This document shows, one piece after another, positions 9,103 to 21,365 of a stretch of 64,000 nt of DNA. Each line of letters opens with the position of its first letter. Position 1 is the stretch's first letter. Made by a program: the position numbers and the translations under genes. Origin of the DNA: CAZGAQ01 sp964523405 (lineage in GTDB: Bacteria > Planctomycetota > Phycisphaerae > UBA1845 > Fen-1342); assembly GCA_964523405.1 (NCBI GenBank), contig CAZGAQ010000009.1, positions 1-64,000 of the forward strand. The letters are read 5' to 3'. The notes below the pieces were generated by a model. It was not told the DNA's origin and ran no database searches. It saw nothing but the letters and a program-made list of their open reading frames with translations.

Positions 9103-10541
9103 GTTCGTTCCTCCGGCAGCGCCGCGGCGTGCGGTGCGATGCCGCTGAGTATCCCGCGCGCCTTCGCCAGCGTTTCCGCGTACTCCGCGGCGGGCGCGGA
9201 GTCCGCCACGATGCCCCCGCCAACGGATAGTGTCGCCGCCCGGCCGCACATCTGCAAAGTGCGGATGGCAACGTTGAACGTCAGATTGCCGTCCAGCCCC
9301 AGCACGCCGATGGCGCCCGTATAGGCCCCGCGCGCCACCGGCTCCAGCTCGTCGATGATCTCCAGCGCCCGGATCTTCGGCACACCGCTGATCGAGCCGG
9401 CCGGAAAGCATGCCGCCAGCAAATCCAGCGCCGTCTGGTCCGCCCGCAGTTGCCCGGTCACTTCGGCGACCGTGTGGAGCACCGTCGGATGCACTTCGAT
9501 CTGCCGCGCGTGGCGCACCTGTATGCTGCCGAGCCGGCACACGCGGCCGAGGTCATTGCGGTGCAAGTCGACGATCATCACGAGCTCGGCCGCTTCCTTC
9601 GCCGATGCGATCAGTTCGCGCCGCCACGCCTCGTTGCGCGCCGGATCGCCGCCGTGCGGGCGCGTGCCTTTGATCGGTCGCGTGACGACGTCCCGGCCGC
9701 GCAGGCTCAGGAACAGCTCCGGTGAAGCCGAGAGGATTGCGCCGTCAGTCCAGCGGAGCAGCGCGGAGTACGGCGCGGGGTTGGCGCGACGGATGGCGCG
9801 ATAGGTCGCGAGCGGGTCGCCGAGACCGGTGATGCGGAAGCGATGCGCCAGGTTGACCTGGTAGATGTCGCCGGCCCGGATGTACTCGCGCGCGCGGGCG
9901 ATCATCGCCACGTAAACCGGGCGCGGCATCTCGGTCGCGATGGCAATCGCGGATGCCGAACTCGCGCCATCCGGCGCGGGGAAAGCGTTGTCGGCCTCAT
10001 TGGGCGGCAGCGCGGCCGCCTCCCAGCGGGCGATCCACTCCGTGTCGTCAGCTACCGCGCCGCAAGCCGCCGCAACGCCCGTCGCCGCCACGGCGAAGGC
10101 GCACTGGCGAGCGCGGTCGAGGACGATGGCACGGTCGTAGAGGGCCAGCCGCAGCAGCGGCAGGCCGAGGTCCTCGTGGCGTGTGGCTGGGAGGTGTTCG
10201 ATCTGGCGGGCCAGTTCGAAGCCCACATACCCGACCCACCCGGGGCCCAGCCGCTGGTCGGTCCCCCGATCCAGCGCCAGTCGGTCTTGCCAGCGCCGCC
10301 AGAGGTGCCAGGCGTTGGGGTCCACATCGCGGACTTGCCCGGCCACGCGCAGGCGCGCTGGCTGACCCTCGAACTGCTCCAGGATCGCGCACGGATGGTG
10401 GCAGACCATGCTTGTAGCGGCGTGCGCGCTCACGGACTCGCCGTCCAGCCACGCGAGCTCCCCGGGCCCCGCGTACCGCGCGACGGCGGTTGCGGTGTCG
10501 GGTGGCCAAGCGGTCTGTCGAACTGTCCACACGCCCGGCAT
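9081..10541 (-). CDS. pabB: Aminodeoxychorismate synthase component I
   Basis: The protein has about 486 residues from ATG 10541; an earlier in-frame ATG at 10667 is possible, and neither has a strong ribosome site. It converts chorismate (with ammonia from a glutaminase partner) to aminodeoxychorismate. The C-terminal chorismate-binding half carries the family hallmarks PIKGTRPHGG, DLHRNDLGRVC, HTVAEVTGQL, FPAGSISGVPKIRALEII and GAYTGAIG. The lysine in PIKGT is the PabB-type residue; anthranilate synthase has PIAGT. No pabA glutaminase gene is in the window, so the partner is elsewhere, perhaps shared with TrpG. Its end overlaps pabC. Confidence 0.88.
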   Translation of the reverse strand: MPGVWTVRQTAWPPDTATAVARYAGPGELAWLDGESVSAHAATSMVCHHPCAILEQFEGQPARLRVAGQVRDVDPNAWHLWRRWQDRLALDRGTDQRLGPGWVGYVGFELARQIEHLPATRHEDLGLPLLRLALYDRAIVLDRARQCAFAVAATGVAAACGAVADDTEWIARWEAAALPPNEADNAFPAPDGASSASAIAIATEMPRPVYVAMIARAREYIRAGDIYQVNLAHRFRITGLGDPLATYRAIRRANPAPYSALLRWTDGAILSASPELFLSLRGRDVVTRPIKGTRPHGGDPARNEAWRRELIASAKEAAELVMIVDLHRNDLGRVCRLGSIQVRHARQIEVHPTVLHTVAEVTGQLRADQTALDLLAACFPAGSISGVPKIRALEIIDELEPVARGAYTGAIGVLGLDGNLTFNVAIRTLQMCGRAATLSVGGGIVADSAPAAEYAETLAKARGILSGIAPHAAALPEERTCRNGSA

Positions 10542-10683
10542 GGTCGGCGTTGAATACCCGTAAAGGCCCGTTATGGCTACGGTTACGCGAAGCGGAGAGC
10601 ATAGCGGCGGAACCGCCCAGCCGCCAACCGGTGTTGCATCAACGGGCGGTTTTTTTGAATACCCCACCCTAACCGGCCGTCGA

Positions 10684-10712
10684 TTGCACTGTCTAAGCCC
10701 AGAGGATAGGAT
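10684..10712 (+). promoter_or_regulatory. Sigma-70-type promoter of the Tyr-rich small protein gene
   Basis: TTGCAC (10684-10689) and TAGGAT (10707-10712) are separated by 17 nt, about 38 nt upstream of the ATG at 10751. This spacing and position fit a housekeeping promoter. The gene has its own terminator at 11172, so it looks like a one-gene transcript. Confidence 0.5.
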
Positions 10713-10750
10713 CGGAAACGATACCTCGGGCGGTTTGTGAGGATACGACC

Positions 10751-11137
10751 ATGACGTTCAGAAAGAAACTGATCCTGGCGGCTGGAACCTTCTGTGTGGC
10801 GGCCTTGGCGAGCCCGGCCATGGCGGATCGCTTCGCCTTTGGATTCTCTTACGGCCACGGGCCGCGCTACTACCGTTCGTACTGCGCTCCGGTGCGGGCG
10901 TACACGTATTACGATGCTCCAGTAGTTGCCTACGATCCTGGGCCGGAAGTGGTGGTCTACGATCCGCCGGCCCCGGTCGTGGTGCGCAGCTACTACGCTC
11001 CGACGTACCGCTCCTACTACTACCCGACGCACAGGTATGTTCGGCCGGCCCCGGTCTACTACCGGTCGTACTATCCGGCGTATCGCTCGTACGGCCATCA
11101 CACGAACATTCGCGTGCATGGCAGTTGGCGGCACTAA
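10751..11137 (+). CDS. Small exported Tyr/Arg/Pro-rich protein
   Basis: The protein has 128 residues, with GTGAGGA about 9 nt upstream of the ATG. The signal peptide (MTFRKKLILAAGTFCVAALASPAMA) should be cleaved after AMA. The mature chain is low-complexity: nearly 30 tyrosines with recurring RSYY, YYRSYY, VYD and YDPG motifs, few charged residues except Arg, a single Cys, and a His-rich end. Such composition suits a surface, spore-coat-like or adhesive structural peptide. That is inference; I recognise no named family. Gene boundaries are unusually well defined by a promoter at 10684 and an intrinsic terminator at 11172. Confidence 0.75.
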   Translation: MTFRKKLILAAGTFCVAALASPAMADRFAFGFSYGHGPRYYRSYCAPVRAYTYYDAPVVAYDPGPEVVVYDPPAPVVVRSYYAPTYRSYYYPTHRYVRPAPVYYRSYYPAYRSYGHHTNIRVHGSWRH

Positions 11138-11171
11138 GGCGTTCTCCTCGGTTGCGTAACGCGGGATTCCT

Positions 11172-11213
11172 GGCGGCGCCGGCTCGGACCGAGTCGGCGC
11201 CGCCTTGCTTTTG
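11172..11213 (+). terminator. Intrinsic terminator
   Basis: The 16-nt arms GGCGGCGCCGGCTCGG and CCGAGTCGGCGCCGCC pair fully if one G-U is allowed on the rightward transcript. They are followed by TTGCTTTTG. The structure lies 34 nt after the stop of the Tyr-rich gene and before urocanase, so it separates the two transcripts. Confidence 0.8.
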
Positions 11214-11265
11214 CGCCGCGCGGGCCGCGGTATAATCGCGCCGACATCTTCCATGGAGGTTCGCC

Positions 11266-12927
<1,662 letters not shown>

Positions 12928-13110
12928 CGGCGGAGCGTGCCTGTGTAAGCGGCGCCGGGCAGACGCCCTATAAATAGTACAGAGGAAATCCGGTTTTGCG
13001 GTATGCCCGCAACCAGGGTTCTCGGCCGATGTATAAGAAGTGCCGCGGGACTGCGCCAAGAGTGCCGCCAAGGTCATAAGATAGTGGTTTGACAAGAGGT
13101 TAACGAATAG

Positions 13111-14790
<1,680 letters not shown>

Positions 14791-14812
14791 GCCTGTCGCC
14801 GTCCCCGCGCGT

Positions 14813-15991
14813 CTATTCCGGCAAGACGTCCCGATCCGGCAGGGAGATGCGCGCCGCGTGCCGGGCGACGACCGGCCCCGCGAGCTTCCCGTCGACGCGC
14901 TCGACGTTGATCGTCGCGCCGGTGGTCGCCTCCAGGTGCCCGACCGTCCCCTTGAACCCACCCACGAACATCGACCCCGACGAAGCCCACAGGCTGTATT
15001 CGTAATTGCCGCGCAGCTCCACGTCGTTACACGTCAGCGTACTGGCCTTCTGCAGCGCGATCCCCATGCTGTTGTCGCTGACGATGATGATGTGGGCACC
15101 CTCGGCCAGCACGTGCCCGTCATGCTCCAGTCCGATCGGCGTGTTGCGGCGGTTCTTCGCGTCGAGCGTCAGTGCCGTATTGTGCAGATCAATGCGGCCG
15201 CTGTTGTTGACGGCGACGAGGTTCGATTGCTCGGACCAATTCGTGATGCGCGCGGTCTCGCAGCCGAGCCGGATCACGCCGTAGTAGCGGACGGACAGAC
15301 TGCCGTTGCCGATGTCGAGGCGCGCACCCTCGCGCTCGGCAAATCGGACCGTGCCGTGATCCTCCGCGACGATGCCGCAGAACGTCTCCGCGTCCGCCTG
15401 GCCGTGTAGTTGCTCGTTCAGTGCGATGCGGCCGCGCAGCAGGACCAGTCCGCCGCGGTGAGCATAGATGCCGGCGTCGGACTGGCTGCGGAGGCGGAAG
15501 GTGACGTTCTTGAGCGTGACCTGGGCCGGTCCCGCCACGCTGACGCCGCGCCGCTGCTGGGTGGTGAACGTGCCGATCTGCACGTTTTCGAGCCACCATT
15601 CGCCGTCGCGCGCGTCGACGAGGGCTGTGTCGCCTTCCCACGCGAAGATCGCCGGCGCGCTGCCGTCGGCCGCCGCCAAACGCACGGCGACGCCCGGGCG
15701 CATGCGGCGCAGCAACTCCAGGCGCGTCGGGGGCATGGCGCGCCCACCGGTCGTCGGATAGGTGCCACCGGCGAGGTGGATCGTCACGGACTGCCCCAAG
15801 GGATCCGGCAGCCGGGCGAGCGCGGCCGAGACCGTCTGCAGCGGCTTTTGTGCGGAGCCCGGGTGCTGATCATTGCCCTGCGCCGGGTCGACCCACAGGG
15901 CTTCGGGCAGGTCGGCGGCAGTGGTCGCCGCGGCCGGCCCGCACGCCAGCAGCAGAATACCGACAACGTGGGCGGTGGCGGTGCAGCGCAT
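14813..15991 (-). CDS. Exported beta-helix-like protein of unknown function
   Basis: The protein has 392 residues from ATG 15991, which follows GGGAG. The signal peptide MRCTATAHVVGILLLACGPAA ends at ATTAA. The mature start, LWVDPAQGNDQHPGSAQKPLQTVSAAL, is the typical first rung of secreted parallel beta-helix proteins (DxxxGxDxxPGT...PxxTI). After it come repeated short strands (VTLKNVTFRL, LVLLRGRIAL, IDLHNTALTLD). No dockerin or PEP-CTERM tail is present, unlike two other exported proteins in this window. It ends 22 nt from the convergent GspE-type gene. A polysaccharide-binding or lyase role is possible, but catalytic residues are not identifiable. Confidence 0.75.
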   Translation of the reverse strand: MRCTATAHVVGILLLACGPAAATTAADLPEALWVDPAQGNDQHPGSAQKPLQTVSAALARLPDPLGQSVTIHLAGGTYPTTGGRAMPPTRLELLRRMRPGVAVRLAAADGSAPAIFAWEGDTALVDARDGEWWLENVQIGTFTTQQRRGVSVAGPAQVTLKNVTFRLRSQSDAGIYAHRGGLVLLRGRIALNEQLHGQADAETFCGIVAEDHGTVRFAEREGARLDIGNGSLSVRYYGVIRLGCETARITNWSEQSNLVAVNNSGRIDLHNTALTLDAKNRRNTPIGLEHDGHVLAEGAHIIIVSDNSMGIALQKASTLTCNDVELRGNYEYSLWASSGSMFVGGFKGTVGHLEATTGATINVERVDGKLAGPVVARHAARISLPDRDVLPE

Positions 15992-16058
15992 GATGAACTC
16001 CCGGAGTCGCCGGCTGGGCCGGTCGCGCGCGGCAGACGAGTTGAGCAGACGGGGCCGA

Positions 16059-19000
16059 CTAGCCGGACGCGCGATCCTGCACGTCGGGCGGAGATGCCGT
16101 GAAACCGGCCGGCGGAGCGGGCTTGTCAAGCACTTGGCGCACGCGCAACAGCAGGGCGCGCGGGCTGAACGGCTTTTCGAGGAACTCGATGCTCTCCGCG
16201 GGCACGCCATGGTGTGCAATTATGTCCGACGTATAACCGGAAATGAAGAGTGTGCGCAAGCTCGGCCGCAGCTTGACCAGCGCCTCACTGAGCAAGCGGC
16301 CATTCATGTCGGGCATGATGACGTCGGTAATCAGGAGCTGCAGCGGTCCGGCGTGGTTTTGAACGGTCTGCAGCGCGATGTGCGGAGTCGGGGCAATGAG
16401 CACCTGATAGCCGGCGTCGGTGAGAATCTGCGTGGTGAGTCCACGCACGGTGTCGTCGTCCTCGCAAATGAGGATCGTCTCGGTGCCGGTGGGCGGGGCC
16501 TGGGAAGCCGGGGAACGCGCGGTGGTCGGCAGCGGCTGCCGCGCCGCGGGCCAATAGATGCGCAGGTGGGTCCCGCAGCCGGGCGCGCTCTGCACATCGA
16601 TATGGCCGCCCGCCTGGCGGACGATACCGTAGACGGTGGAGAGGCCCAGGCCCGTGCCGCGGCCGACGGGCTTGGTCGTGAAGAAGGGCTCGAAAATGTG
16701 CTCGAGCGTATCGGGCGACATGCCGCAGCCGGTATCGGCAATCTCGAGCAGAATGTGGGGGCCGGTGCGGGCGTCGGCGTGGGTGGCCGCGTGCAGTTCG
16801 TCGAGCACGACGTGGCCGGTCTGCAGAGTCAGGCGGCCGCCGTCGGCCATGGCGTCGCGGGCATTGACGACGAGGTTGACGACGACCTGTTCGAGCTGGC
16901 CCGGGTCCACTTCCACGATGGCGGGAGCGGGGGCAAGGATCAGGCGCAGGTCGATGTTTTCGGCGATGAGGCGGCGGAGCATTTTCTCGAGGTCGCGCAG
17001 GGTGGCGTTGAGATCAAGCACGATGGGTTGGATGACCTGGCGGCGGCTGAAGGCGAGGAGTTGGCGGGTGAGGCCGGCGGCGCGTTCGGCGCTGCGTTGG
17101 ACCTGCTGGAGGTGTTCGAGGAGGCCGGGGGCGGTGTACTCGCGTTGTTCGAGGTGGGTGAGGACGATGTCGACGTTGCCGAAGATGGCGGTGAGAATGT
17201 TGTTGAAGTCGTGGGCGACGCCGCCGGCGAGCTGGCCGACGGCTTCCATCTTCTGCGATTGGCGGAGCTGGGCCTCGAGTCTTGTGCGCTCCGTCTCCGC
17301 GGCCTTGAGTTCGGTGACGTCGCGGCCGACGGCGAAGACCAGGCCCTGTTCGAGTATCGCGTACGCGTTCCAGGACAACCAGCGATAGCTGCCGTTCTTG
17401 CAGCGAAAGCGGTTCTCGAATGACCGCAATGCGCGGCCTTGCCGGAGGCGCTCGGCGGCGGCGACCGTGGCGGCTGCGTCGTCCGGATGCACGAACTCGC
17501 TCGGATGCGTCCGCGTCAACTCCTCTGCGCTCCAGCCCAGGGAACTCGTCCACGCCGGGTTGACCTGCTTGAAGTCTCCGGTGAGGTTGCCGATGCTGAG
17601 CAAGTCGAGCGAAGCATTGAACAGCCGATCGCGTTCGTCCTCGGCGCGCTTCAGGTCCATGATGAAGCGTGCCTGCTGCACGTTTTGATATGCCTTGGAC
17701 GACAGTTCCTGCGACAGCACGAACAGCGTGCGAGCGATCTTGCGGAACTGCGCCTCCGACATGGCCGGCACTTCCAGCAGAGCCCGGCGGAATTCCTCCG
17801 GATCGGCGTCGATTTCGCGGGCATAGCGGCTGATCTGCTCCAGATCGAGCGACTCATCCCGCACCTGGCCGATCAGCCAGTTGGCAATGTGCTTGCCGCC
17901 GACCGTGATGCTCGCGCCGGCGCCCCACAAGCCGGCACTCAGGCACGGCCGCACGGTGGGGCCGTCGCGGCAATCCCGTCCCAGCGCCGCGTCGGAGAGC
18001 ACGCAGCGCTGCTGTCCCTTCGCGCTCTGGCGGACAAACTCCGCACACAAGCGGCAGAAACCGCTCGGACGTGTCAGCGGGGTGCCGTCCGGGGCGGTGA
18101 TCAGCGCGGCGACGCCGCTGGATTCCGCGAACGCGTCCTGGAGATTCTGGATTTCCTCGAGGTCGAACAGGTCGGAGAAGGTGATGTTCGAGGCGTCGTC
18201 CAAGGGGCGCGTCATCGCGACAATACGGCTTTGCAGCGCCCGCTCGGCCCGCTTGCGCTCCGTGATGTCCTGCATCGTCACGACGAACCCTGCCCCCGGC
18301 TCCTCGGCGTGTAACGGCGCACTCGTGAGTAGCACATCAATGGCCGTGCCGTCCTTGCGGCGCAGACGAGTCTCGACGCTCGCGCAGCCCCCGGCCGGTA
18401 CCGCTCCGTACAGCTTGCGGCCGACCTCCTGAAACTCTTCCTCGGTAAAATAGGAGAGCCGCGATGTTTGACCGATGAGTTCGGCCTGGCTGTGGCCGAG
18501 CAATTCGCACAGCGCATCGTTGACACTTACGGTCGTGCGGTGCTGCGTGAAGAGAATGCCGATGGGCGCGGCGCGGAAGAGGCCGCGCAGCCGCGACTCG
18601 CTGGCCTTGAGCTCGCGGTCGGCCCGGCGGTAGTCGGTGACGTCATGCGCGACCTCGATCACTCCCTTGATCTCGCCCTGATCCCCCCAAACCGGAGCGG
18701 CGTGCAGTTCCCAGATATGTCCGTCCGGCGTATCGCGCTCTCCGGATTCCGGTTTTCCGGAGACGAAGCAGCGCTGCACCGGGCAGGCTTCGCAGGGCGT
18801 CGCGAGGCCGTGCCGGCAACGGTAGCAATGCTGCCCGAGCATCTCGCCGGACTCGAGGCCCATGCTCGTGTTCTTGGTATATTCGTTGGCCCAGACAATC
18901 TTCATGTCCGGCGAGATCAATACGAGCGAGCCGGGAATGGCTTCCAGGATCGTCCGAAACTCCTGCGACAGTCCGCGGTACTTGCGCTCGCTTTCGCGCA

Positions 19001-21005
19001 GCTCCGCCTCGCTGCGCCGGCGCGCCGTGATATCGCGCGCGAACGAGAAGATGTACTCCTGCTGGCCGTAGGCGAAATAGGAGCTGACGATTTCGACCGG
19101 AAAACACGTGCCGTCCTTGCGCCGGTGACGGGTCTCGAACGCGAGGCAGCGGCCGTGCGCGCGCATCTCGTGCCAGATCCCGTCCCACTTCTCCGGATCC
19201 TGGAAATCCGGGTCGAAGTCGCGCACGGCCAGTTGCAGCAGCTCGTCGCGGCTATAGCCCAGGGACTGACACGCGGCTTCGTTGACGCGCACGACGCGGC
19301 CCCGGCGGTCGAACCACGTCGTGGGCAGTCCGGAGCGCTCGATCGAGAACTCGGCCAGGCGCAACTGCTCCTCCGCGCGGCGCTGTTCGCGGATGTCACG
19401 CATGATGGTAGACAAATAGATGGGCTCGCCCGTTTCGGTGCAGTGGGCCACGATCACCTGCGAGACCGGAACCTCGCGCCCGTCGGGCCCCAGCAGTGCC
19501 GTCTCGCCCTGCCAGACGCCGTTGGCGAGCGCCGTCGGAATGCCAGTCGCGATGATCCGCGCATGGGCCCAAGCCGGATGGGAATCCGCGATCTGGCGCA
19601 GCGACACGTCCTCGGTCGGCGACCATCCCAAGAGGCGCCTGCCCGCCGCGTTCATGTACGTGAATCGCCCGTCCAGCGTCGTGGTCGCGACCAAGTCGAT
19701 GGTTTGCTCCAGGATCGCGATCAGGCGCGCGCGTTCCTCCTCGGCCCGCTTGCGCTCGGTGATATCGGGGAAGACGATCAGGCCGGCAATCAGCTCACCG
19801 GCGCGATTGTAGACCGGTGTGCCGCTGACCAGTTGCCAACGCTCGGTGCCGTCCTTGCGGATGACGCGGTATTCTTCGTTCCACGTGGTCTCGCCGCGCA
19901 AGGCCCGCGCCAGCGGCATCTCGTTCAAGGAGACCGGCGTGCCGTCCGGGTAAAGGTCGCGCCATGTCTGCGCGCGTTGCACATCGGCCAGGGTCTGCCC
20001 GAGACGCGGTGCGTCGCCCGCGATGCCCAGTTGGATGAGAGCGGCCTGATTGGCGAAGCGAATCACATGATCCGGTGCGCTCGCCACCGCCATGGGGACC
20101 GGCGATTGCTCGATCACCGCCTCCAGCAACAGGCGCGTGCTCTCCAGTGCGGCCGCGGCCTGCTTCTGCGCCGTGATGTCCCGGACCACCGCGTACAGCA
20201 ACCGCCGGTCCCCAGTCGGAAACACGGCCACCAAGACTTCGGCGGGAAACGGCTCGCCGGTGAGACGCTGGTGCATCCACTCGAAGCGCGCGAGGCCCGC
20301 CGCGCCGGCCGCCCTGGCGAAGGTCCGTGCCCCGTCCGACGAAGACCTGCCGTCTGGCTGGGTGGGCGGGGCCAGGGTCCACGGCTGACGGCCGATGAGG
20401 TCCGCGCGGCTGGTGCCGCCAAACAGCCGCAGCGCGGTTTCGTTGCAGTCCAGAATGCCCTGGTCGCTCAGGAGCAGCACGGCGTCGCCGAAATGCTCGA
20501 AAAGTGCCCGGTGCCTTTGCTCGCTGGCGCGCAGGGCTTCCTCGGAGCGCGTGCGCTCGGTCACATCGCGGAACAGGCCCAGAATCAGGCGCTGGTCGCC
20601 GAGCTCGTGCAGACTGGCCGAAACCTCGACGCAAACCGCGCCGCCATCAGTACGCTGGATCGTCGTCGGAGCCGCACCCACGACCTCGCCGGCCGCGACC
20701 CGCCGAAACAGGTCGACATACTGCGCGGCTGCGGCCGGCGGGTGCAGTTGCGTGTGGGGCCGGCCGATGATCTGAGCGCGCGGCTGGCCGAACAGGGACT
20801 CGGCCCGGCGGTTGCATTCCTGTACGAGGCCGGTGCGCGCGTCGACCACCAGAACCGCTTCACCCGCGGAGTCCACGAGTCCGTGGTAGAATGCCTCGCT
20901 TTCCTGCACCTGGGCCAGGCGCGCTTCGAGCGCGACGACGCGCTGTCGGAGGGATGCCAGTTCATCGACCGGAGTGGGTGGAGCCTGACGGGGCTTGGAT
21001 TCCAT
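16059..21005 (-). CDS. Giant hybrid sensor histidine kinase: 8 PAS, PocR, kinase, receiver
   Basis: The protein has 1,648 residues, with ATG 21005 preceded by GAGG. There is no signal peptide or membrane span, so it should be cytoplasmic. The order read from motifs is PAS-like domains at about 36-150, 162-280, 290-415, 425-540, 548-662, 675-790 and 800-915 (most ending in DITE/R). Then come a PocR-like sensory domain at 940-1110 and another PAS at 1120-1235. HisKA has the phospho-acceptor H1265 in GGVAHDFNNIL. The ATPase has N1381 (NARDAM), DTGCGM and FFTTKPVGRGTGLGL. The C-terminal receiver has acidic 1515-1518, phospho-acceptor D1561 and K1611. PAS6 carries a Cys cluster (727, 730, 738, 741, 746), and PocR carries five more cysteines. 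No output regulator is adjacent, so the phosphorelay partner is unknown. Confidence 0.92.
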   Translation of the reverse strand: MESKPRQAPPTPVDELASLRQRVVALEARLAQVQESEAFYHGLVDSAGEAVLVVDARTGLVQECNRRAESLFGQPRAQIIGRPHTQLHPPAAAAQYVDLFRRVAAGEVVGAAPTTIQRTDGGAVCVEVSASLHELGDQRLILGLFRDVTERTRSEEALRASEQRHRALFEHFGDAVLLLSDQGILDCNETALRLFGGTSRADLIGRQPWTLAPPTQPDGRSSSDGARTFARAAGAAGLARFEWMHQRLTGEPFPAEVLVAVFPTGDRRLLYAVVRDITAQKQAAAALESTRLLLEAVIEQSPVPMAVASAPDHVIRFANQAALIQLGIAGDAPRLGQTLADVQRAQTWRDLYPDGTPVSLNEMPLARALRGETTWNEEYRVIRKDGTERWQLVSGTPVYNRAGELIAGLIVFPDITERKRAEEERARLIAILEQTIDLVATTTLDGRFTYMNAAGRRLLGWSPTEDVSLRQIADSHPAWAHARIIATGIPTALANGVWQGETALLGPDGREVPVSQVIVAHCTETGEPIYLSTIMRDIREQRRAEEQLRLAEFSIERSGLPTTWFDRRGRVVRVNEAACQSLGYSRDELLQLAVRDFDPDFQDPEKWDGIWHEMRAHGRCLAFETRHRRKDGTCFPVEIVSSYFAYGQQEYIFSFARDITARRRSEAELRESERKYRGLSQEFRTILEAIPGSLVLISPDMKIVWANEYTKNTSMGLESGEMLGQHCYRCRHGLATPCEACPVQRCFVSGKPESGERDTPDGHIWELHAAPVWGDQGEIKGVIEVAHDVTDYRRADRELKASESRLRGLFRAAPIGILFTQHRTTVSVNDALCELLGHSQAELIGQTSRLSYFTEEEFQEVGRKLYGAVPAGGCASVETRLRRKDGTAIDVLLTSAPLHAEEPGAGFVVTMQDITERKRAERALQSRIVAMTRPLDDASNITFSDLFDLEEIQNLQDAFAESSGVAALITAPDGTPLTRPSGFCRLCAEFVRQSAKGQQRCVLSDAALGRDCRDGPTVRPCLSAGLWGAGASITVGGKHIANWLIGQVRDESLDLEQISRYAREIDADPEEFRRALLEVPAMSEAQFRKIARTLFVLSQELSSKAYQNVQQARFIMDLKRAEDERDRLFNASLDLLSIGNLTGDFKQVNPAWTSSLGWSAEELTRTHPSEFVHPDDAAATVAAAERLRQGRALRSFENRFRCKNGSYRWLSWNAYAILEQGLVFAVGRDVTELKAAETERTRLEAQLRQSQKMEAVGQLAGGVAHDFNNILTAIFGNVDIVLTHLEQREYTAPGLLEHLQQVQRSAERAAGLTRQLLAFSRRQVIQPIVLDLNATLRDLEKMLRRLIAENIDLRLILAPAPAIVEVDPGQLEQVVVNLVVNARDAMADGGRLTLQTGHVVLDELHAATHADARTGPHILLEIADTGCGMSPDTLEHIFEPFFTTKPVGRGTGLGLSTVYGIVRQAGGHIDVQSAPGCGTHLRIYWPAARQPLPTTARSPASQAPPTGTETILICEDDDTVRGLTTQILTDAGYQVLIAPTPHIALQTVQNHAGPLQLLITDVIMPDMNGRLLSEALVKLRPSLRTLFISGYTSDIIAHHGVPAESIEFLEKPFSPRALLLRVRQVLDKPAPPAGFTASPPDVQDRASG

Positions 21006-21365
21006 CGCGCGCCTCAGGTGAACGGGGTCAGCCCGGCCCCGCCCAACGTACAGCCTGGCAGCGTCGCGGGGGACCCGCATCGCCGCCGCGCCTTCCCGCT
21101 AGGGTGACCATGCTGCCACCACCGGCGACCGCCGGCCGCAGAGGTGGCCTAAGTATCCATCGTCGCCGCGCCAGGGTCTTGGACGAAAAGCCGTGGCGCG
21201 CCGGAAAAGGAGTTGCGGCGAAACACGAGACCGGGCTGAACCATGCCTCCGTGGCGTTGCCCGCTGGTCGCCCCCCCGCCGTACAGCAGCCCCGGGGGCG
21301 TTCCGCCTAATCGAAAGTCTAGCTGCGAATAGAGAACAGTCAAATGTGTCCCGAAATCGCTCACG

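Noticed and set aside
18468..21107. An 879-codon open frame antisense to the histidine kinase
   Set aside because: It exactly shadows the kinase, has no family motif, and long antisense frames are common in GC-rich codon-biased DNA.
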